The notes below the pieces were generated by a model, which ran no database searches, was not told the DNA's origin, and worked only from the letters and a program-made list of their open reading frames with translations. A stretch of 64,000 bases of DNA from an uncultured Sphingomonadaceae bacterium (GTDB lineage Bacteria > Pseudomonadota > Alphaproteobacteria > Sphingomonadales > Sphingomonadaceae): assembly GCA_947494305.1 (NCBI GenBank), contig CANLUL010000002.1, positions 239,727 to 303,726 on the forward strand, given 5' to 3'. A program made the position numbers and the translations under genes. This document shows positions 60,350-64,000 of this stretch, one piece after another. Each line of letters opens with the position of its first letter. The stretch's first letter is position 1.

Positions 60350-62050
60350 TTAGTCCTTTTTCATATAGTCCGATTCAGGTGGATGGGCGATTTGATCGAG
60401 TGGGATATGCTTCCAGACCGGTTCACTACCCAATCGTGCATTGAATTTGATATTGAACGTAAAAGGGTCTGAGTCGGGTGCCAACATGTCGGGTCCGTAG
60501 ATCGGTTTCACGGCTTTTGCCGCATATCCCATTGCTCGTAGTAAGGTCGGGAATATCCGGTAGTGAGACAGGCCGTCCTTGCTCTGATTGACTGCACTGG
60601 CCCAGCGTTCCTCATTTTCTTGATCGCCAATTACCACCAGCGGAGCCAACCCTTCCTCAATCTCGGGATTGGGTGTGCAATGGGTTGCCTGCCCTTTTTC
60701 TCCGCGCTCATGAAATGTCTGCCCATGATCGGAAGTATAAATAATCGTTGCATCGGCTAGGTTGGCCTTTTCGAATAAGCGGTCGAAGAAACCTCCCACA
60801 TTCCATGTCAAACTATTGCGATAGCTGTTGCGGTAGAGAATCCAATTACTCTGCCGTCCATCAAGATGATCCCTTGATGCTGTGTCCGTCACATCCGCCA
60901 TTGTTCCCCGCTTCAGCATCGGCCGATATTGCGCATGACTATCGGGAAATTTGTCATTCACAGGAAAATGAGCGCCCACCTTATTGACCAGAATAAATTG
61001 CTTCTTGTCATCATTCAGATAGCTGGAAAGACGATCCGCGACGCTATGATCACGATGCAATACTGCGATATCCTCAAACTGATGCCAGTGGTCGATATCG
61101 GCGCGTTCGACATCATTCATCAGGTTTTGATATTGGCCACCCGTCCTTTGGGCATCGATGTAAATAGTCTCAAATCCAGCTGTTTTGGCATAGGACCAGA
61201 TTGACGGCTTATTCCGAATAACCGCACGGTAATTGTCTCTCGTACCGCCAAAGCGCAGCATAACGTTGGATCCGACACTGCAATGCGTGATCGAAGCCGC
61301 TAGCCCAAAATTATATATGGGAATGTCGCGCTTTTGCCTTAGCAAGCCCGAATAGACACCGGTATCGCTGTTAATATCCAGATAGGCACCGGCAATACTC
61401 TCGTCGATGATAAGCACGATATCTTGATCTGAACTCTCTTTTGATGGCTTGATGGAAACGGCTTCACGCGGTCCATGATCATTTGTGAGATACTCATACC
61501 CGAAGAGTAGAGCAAAGCTCGCACCGCTATGCGATGTTGGCAATCCGCTCGCACCCTCGCCACCGCGAAAGAACAGTAATATTGTTAACAGAGCCAAAAT
61601 GGGCAGCGACGCCAATCGGGTCAAACCGACAAAAAGATTTGAAGAAACAACCGGTTTCAACCCAATTCCGAAAAGCAACAGCAAGCCTTTGCCAAGAGCC
61701 ATCAGCATCGCTGGACCCTGTTGCGCCAAGGCATTGCCCAAATCACCAGCACTTTGCATCATGGTGATAAAGCCATCATATTCCATAAAGTCACCAACGG
61801 CCCATTGGTAGCTATCCAAAGTTATCGAACCGGCAGCAAAAAACGCAGCCAGCGACCAGCGAATCCATCCGCGATGAATGTAAGCGGTTCCCACAAGGCT
61901 CCCCGCGCACATCGCAAACAAAATGCAGTAAGCAATCAAACCAACCGGTTGTATCTCCGGTGTTGTCATCATCTCCAGCCTTCGCCAGATTTCGGTGATA
62001 CCGGAAAGCATGAACGCAAATATCAGCAGCAATTTTAAGCGATTTCGCAT
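60350..62050 (-). CDS. Sulfatase/phosphoethanolamine transferase-like membrane enzyme
   Basis: The product has 566 residues from the ATG at 62050. The N-terminal third has about five membrane helices, and the periplasmic part belongs to the alkaline-phosphatase/sulfatase superfamily. IVLIIDESIAGAYLDIN near residue 217 has the metal-binding Glu/Asp region. TIIYTSDHGQTFHERGE near 440 and KGQATHCTPNP supply the later Asp-His and His ligands. It resembles EptA-like lipid A or glycan-modifying enzymes; the substrate is not predictable. GGAACC precedes the start. Confidence 0.75.
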   Translation of the reverse strand: MRNRLKLLLIFAFMLSGITEIWRRLEMMTTPEIQPVGLIAYCILFAMCAGSLVGTAYIHRGWIRWSLAAFFAAGSITLDSYQWAVGDFMEYDGFITMMQSAGDLGNALAQQGPAMLMALGKGLLLLFGIGLKPVVSSNLFVGLTRLASLPILALLTILLFFRGGEGASGLPTSHSGASFALLFGYEYLTNDHGPREAVSIKPSKESSDQDIVLIIDESIAGAYLDINSDTGVYSGLLRQKRDIPIYNFGLAASITHCSVGSNVMLRFGGTRDNYRAVIRNKPSIWSYAKTAGFETIYIDAQRTGGQYQNLMNDVERADIDHWHQFEDIAVLHRDHSVADRLSSYLNDDKKQFILVNKVGAHFPVNDKFPDSHAQYRPMLKRGTMADVTDTASRDHLDGRQSNWILYRNSYRNSLTWNVGGFFDRLFEKANLADATIIYTSDHGQTFHERGEKGQATHCTPNPEIEEGLAPLVVIGDQENEERWASAVNQSKDGLSHYRIFPTLLRAMGYAAKAVKPIYGPDMLAPDSDPFTFNIKFNARLGSEPVWKHIPLDQIAHPPESDYMKKD

Positions 62051-62174
62051 CGAGGTTCCGTGAAAGATTATACCAACTGTCGCATCTCTTACTGGAACTT
62101 GATTAATTTTCCCCCAAAAACCAACGTTGATGCCAAAAAATAGGGGTATCGCCAAATTATCCAAAAGCTCTTAT

Positions 62175-63020
62175 ATGGACCCCATGACACAATATCACAC
62201 CGTTGAAGAAGCGACCCCACAAAACCGGACCGGGGCCATTAAACTGCACGGCCCTGAGGGCTTTGAGGGTATGCGTAAGGCTGGCCGATTGGCCGCAGAA
62301 ATACTGGATTCCCTCGTGCCTCACGTTGTGCCAGGTGTAACCACCGGTGCGCTCGATGATATGGTTCGTGAACAGGCTTTTGCAGCGGGAGCTGTGCCAG
62401 CTACTTTGGGCTATCGCGGCTTTACGCACAGCTGCTGCACATCGATCAATCATGTTGTATGCCACGGGATTCCGGGCGATAAGAAGCTGAATGAAGGCGA
62501 TATCGTCAACATCGACGTCACTGTGATTGTTGACGGATGGCACGGCGATACTAGCCGCATGTTTCTGGTTGGCAAAACCCCAATCAAAGCCAGTAAATTG
62601 GTGCAGGTCACCTATGAATGTTTGATGCTCGGCATTGAACAGGCCAAGCCTGGCAACCGGATGGGAGACGTTTCTCACGCAATCCAGACTCATGCTGAAG
62701 GCCATAGGTATAGCGTGGTGCGCGATTTTTGCGGACACGGTTTGGGGCAATTGTTTCATGATGCGCCAGAAGTGGTTCACGCCGGTCGTCCTGGCACAGG
62801 GCCAGAATTGCGCCCGGGTATGTTCTTTACCATCGAACCAATGATCAATATTGGCAAATACACCAGTAAGATGCTTGAAGACGGCTGGACGGCGGTGACG
62901 CGGGACAAAAAATTGTCGGCCCAGTTTGAACATAGCATTGGGATTACCGAGGACGGGTGCGAAATTTTTACCAAGAGCCCGGCCGGTCTGGATGCGCCAC
63001 CCTATTCAGCTTCCTTATAG
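62175..63020 (+). CDS. map: Methionine aminopeptidase type I
   Basis: The product has about 281 residues from the ATG at 62175 (alternatives at 62127 and 62184). Metal ligands visible are Asp in NIDVTVIVDG and HGDTSR, His in FCGHGLG, Glu in TIEPM and Glu in QFEHS. YRGFTHSCCTSINHVVCHGIP gives the substrate pocket, with the conserved His. It removes initiator methionine from new proteins. It is divergent from the sulfatase-like gene. Confidence 0.94.
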   Translation: MDPMTQYHTVEEATPQNRTGAIKLHGPEGFEGMRKAGRLAAEILDSLVPHVVPGVTTGALDDMVREQAFAAGAVPATLGYRGFTHSCCTSINHVVCHGIPGDKKLNEGDIVNIDVTVIVDGWHGDTSRMFLVGKTPIKASKLVQVTYECLMLGIEQAKPGNRMGDVSHAIQTHAEGHRYSVVRDFCGHGLGQLFHDAPEVVHAGRPGTGPELRPGMFFTIEPMINIGKYTSKMLEDGWTAVTRDKKLSAQFEHSIGITEDGCEIFTKSPAGLDAPPYSASL

Positions 63021-63100
63021 TTCTTGACCAAGGCACGCACATTTAGCTAGTCAATTAAATCAAACGGAAAGCATTGACTTTCCGCTGATTTGGGAGACAG

Positions 63101-64000
63101 ATGATGCGCAGGCTAGGACTATTATTAGCACCTCTATTGTTGGTAGCTTGTGAGAGCCAGGTTCCAGAAACAGAAGCGACCGATACCGCCGCAGCATCAG
63201 ATGGTACAGAATGGTCCAATATCGGCTTTGATGCCAAGGAACAGCGCCACAGTCCGCTTGACCAGATCAACGAAGAAAATGTCGGCGAGCTTGGCATTGC
63301 CTGGTTCAAGGACCTACCTGATGCGCGCGGTCAGGAAGCCACTCCGGTAATGGTTGATGGCAAGCTTTACATCTCCACAGCCTGGTCAAAAGTCTTTGCT
63401 TATGACGCGAAAACGGGTGAGGAACTTTGGTCCTATGATCCGGAAGTACCGGGTGAAAAGGCTGTTGATGCCTGTTGTGATGTCGTTAATCGCGGAGTTG
63501 CTATTAGTCGTGGGAAGCTATTCTTCGGAACGATTGATGGCCGCCTGATTGCATTGGATGCCAATACCGGTGCACGGTTGTGGGAAACGCAAACCACAGA
63601 CAATAGCAAGCCCTATACGATCACTGGCGCACCTCGCGTTGTGAAAAATATGGTGATGATTGGAAATGGCGGCGCAGAATTTGGCGTGCGTGGCTATTTG
63701 TCAGCCTATGACGTTAGCGATGGTTCGATGAAATGGCGCTTCTACACGGTCCCGAACCCGGAGGGAAAACCGGATGGAGCCGCGAGCGACGAAATATTCG
63801 AGAAAGCGGCGAACAAAACATGGGGCGATGGCAATTGGCGCGAGTCCGGCGGTGGCGGCACCGTTTGGGATTCGATTGTTTACGACAAAGATCTTGATCA
63901 ACTCTATTTTGGTGTGGGCAATGGTAACCCCTGGAACCATGGTGTTCGTTCCGGTGGCGAAGGTGACAATCTGTTCCTTTCATCGATTGTAGCCGTCAAT
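63101..64000 (+). CDS. PQQ-dependent alcohol dehydrogenase-like protein, N-terminal part
   Basis: The frame runs from ATG at 63101 to the right edge without a stop, giving 300 residues. It opens with a lipoprotein-like signal (LLLAPLLLVAC, lipobox Cys17). The beta-propeller blades are visible as repeated tryptophan-docking motifs: VFAYDAKTGEELWSYDPE, LIALDANTGARLWETQ and LSAYDVSDGSMKWRF. The vicinal Cys125-Cys126 pair in DACCDVV is typical of quinoprotein dehydrogenases. It oxidises alcohols in the periplasm; a C-terminal heme domain cannot be judged. GGGAGAC precedes the start. Confidence 0.85.
   Translation, partial: MMRRLGLLLAPLLLVACESQVPETEATDTAAASDGTEWSNIGFDAKEQRHSPLDQINEENVGELGIAWFKDLPDARGQEATPVMVDGKLYISTAWSKVFAYDAKTGEELWSYDPEVPGEKAVDACCDVVNRGVAISRGKLFFGTIDGRLIALDANTGARLWETQTTDNSKPYTITGAPRVVKNMVMIGNGGAEFGVRGYLSAYDVSDGSMKWRFYTVPNPEGKPDGAASDEIFEKAANKTWGDGNWRESGGGGTVWDSIVYDKDLDQLYFGVGNGNPWNHGVRSGGEGDNLFLSSIVAVN

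Noticed and set aside
62157..62933. A 258-codon minus-strand frame opposite map.
   Set aside because: It is antisense to methionine aminopeptidase, whose metal ligands are all in place, and resembles no protein.
1..64000. CRISPR arrays, rRNA operons, insertion sequences with terminal repeats, or clear riboswitches.
   Set aside because: None was seen on either strand: no regularly spaced repeats, no transposase apart from the island recombinases, and no recognisable riboswitch core.

Overview
The window is a stretch of alphaproteobacterial chromosome. The best fit is a marine or freshwater member of the Sphingomonadales with moderate GC (a Sphingorhabdus/Parasphingorhabdus/Sphingopyxis-like organism). 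This is inferred from gene content and order: MipZ and DivK cell-cycle proteins, a zinc-free L33, an rnd-lptC-lptA-lptB-rpoN run, ccmAB, DUF3572 and DUF4870 proteins, a two-domain cold-shock protein, and many GAGAGG-type ribosome binding sites. No database search was possible, so the genus is a guess. Both edges cut genes: trhO on the left and a PQQ-dependent dehydrogenase on the right.

Layout. 1-10.3 kb holds tRNA modification (trhO), a GST, two tandem retropepsin-like proteases, a ligase-associated-type DEXH helicase with a metallo-hydrolase, an AI-2E transporter, a D-aminoacylase-type amidohydrolase and a MAPEG protein. 10.6-11.2 kb carries four consecutive 39-40 residue paralogous ORFs, each with its own ribosome binding site, which are too short for ordinary gene finding. 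11.2-31.9 kb is mostly core: phosphomannomutase, mipZ, panC, a five-gene minus-strand operon (DUF3572 to FemAB-like), divK, rpmG, dps, a double cold-shock protein, rnd/lpt/rpoN, alanine dehydrogenase and two cyclophilin-like secreted proteins. It ends at a tRNA-Ser(GGA). 32.5-39.3 kb is a chaperone-usher pilus locus with a strong hairpin between the pilin gene and the assembly genes. 39.7-41.2 kb has a decayed AraC-type regulator next to a Rieske oxygenase.

41.4-49.7 kb is an integrated island of about 8.3 kb. It is bounded by a 17-bp direct repeat that is the 3' end of the tRNA-Tyr(GTA) gene at 49664-49749. A tyrosine integrase gene starts 15 bp from that tRNA. Cargo: a predicted PD-(D/E)XK nuclease with a C-terminal reader-like domain, a single-chain nuclease-methylase-specificity restriction-modification enzyme, a serine resolvase behind an 11-bp direct repeat, a small membrane protein, and an 81-residue XRE regulator resembling restriction-modification controller proteins. 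A degenerate tRNA-like sequence sits between the two nuclease genes. The cargo looks like a compact defence island, but its function is inferred only.

49.9-64 kb is core again: rlmB and a lipoprotein, ferredoxin, an AlkA-like glycosylase, an osmoprotectant ABC transporter with fused permease and binding protein, short-chain dehydrogenases, pterin dehydratase, an 81-nt imperfect inverted repeat, cytochrome-c biogenesis ccmAB, a degenerate nuclease-fold protein, a CinA-type domain protein, a sulfatase-superfamily membrane enzyme, methionine aminopeptidase and the start of a PQQ enzyme.
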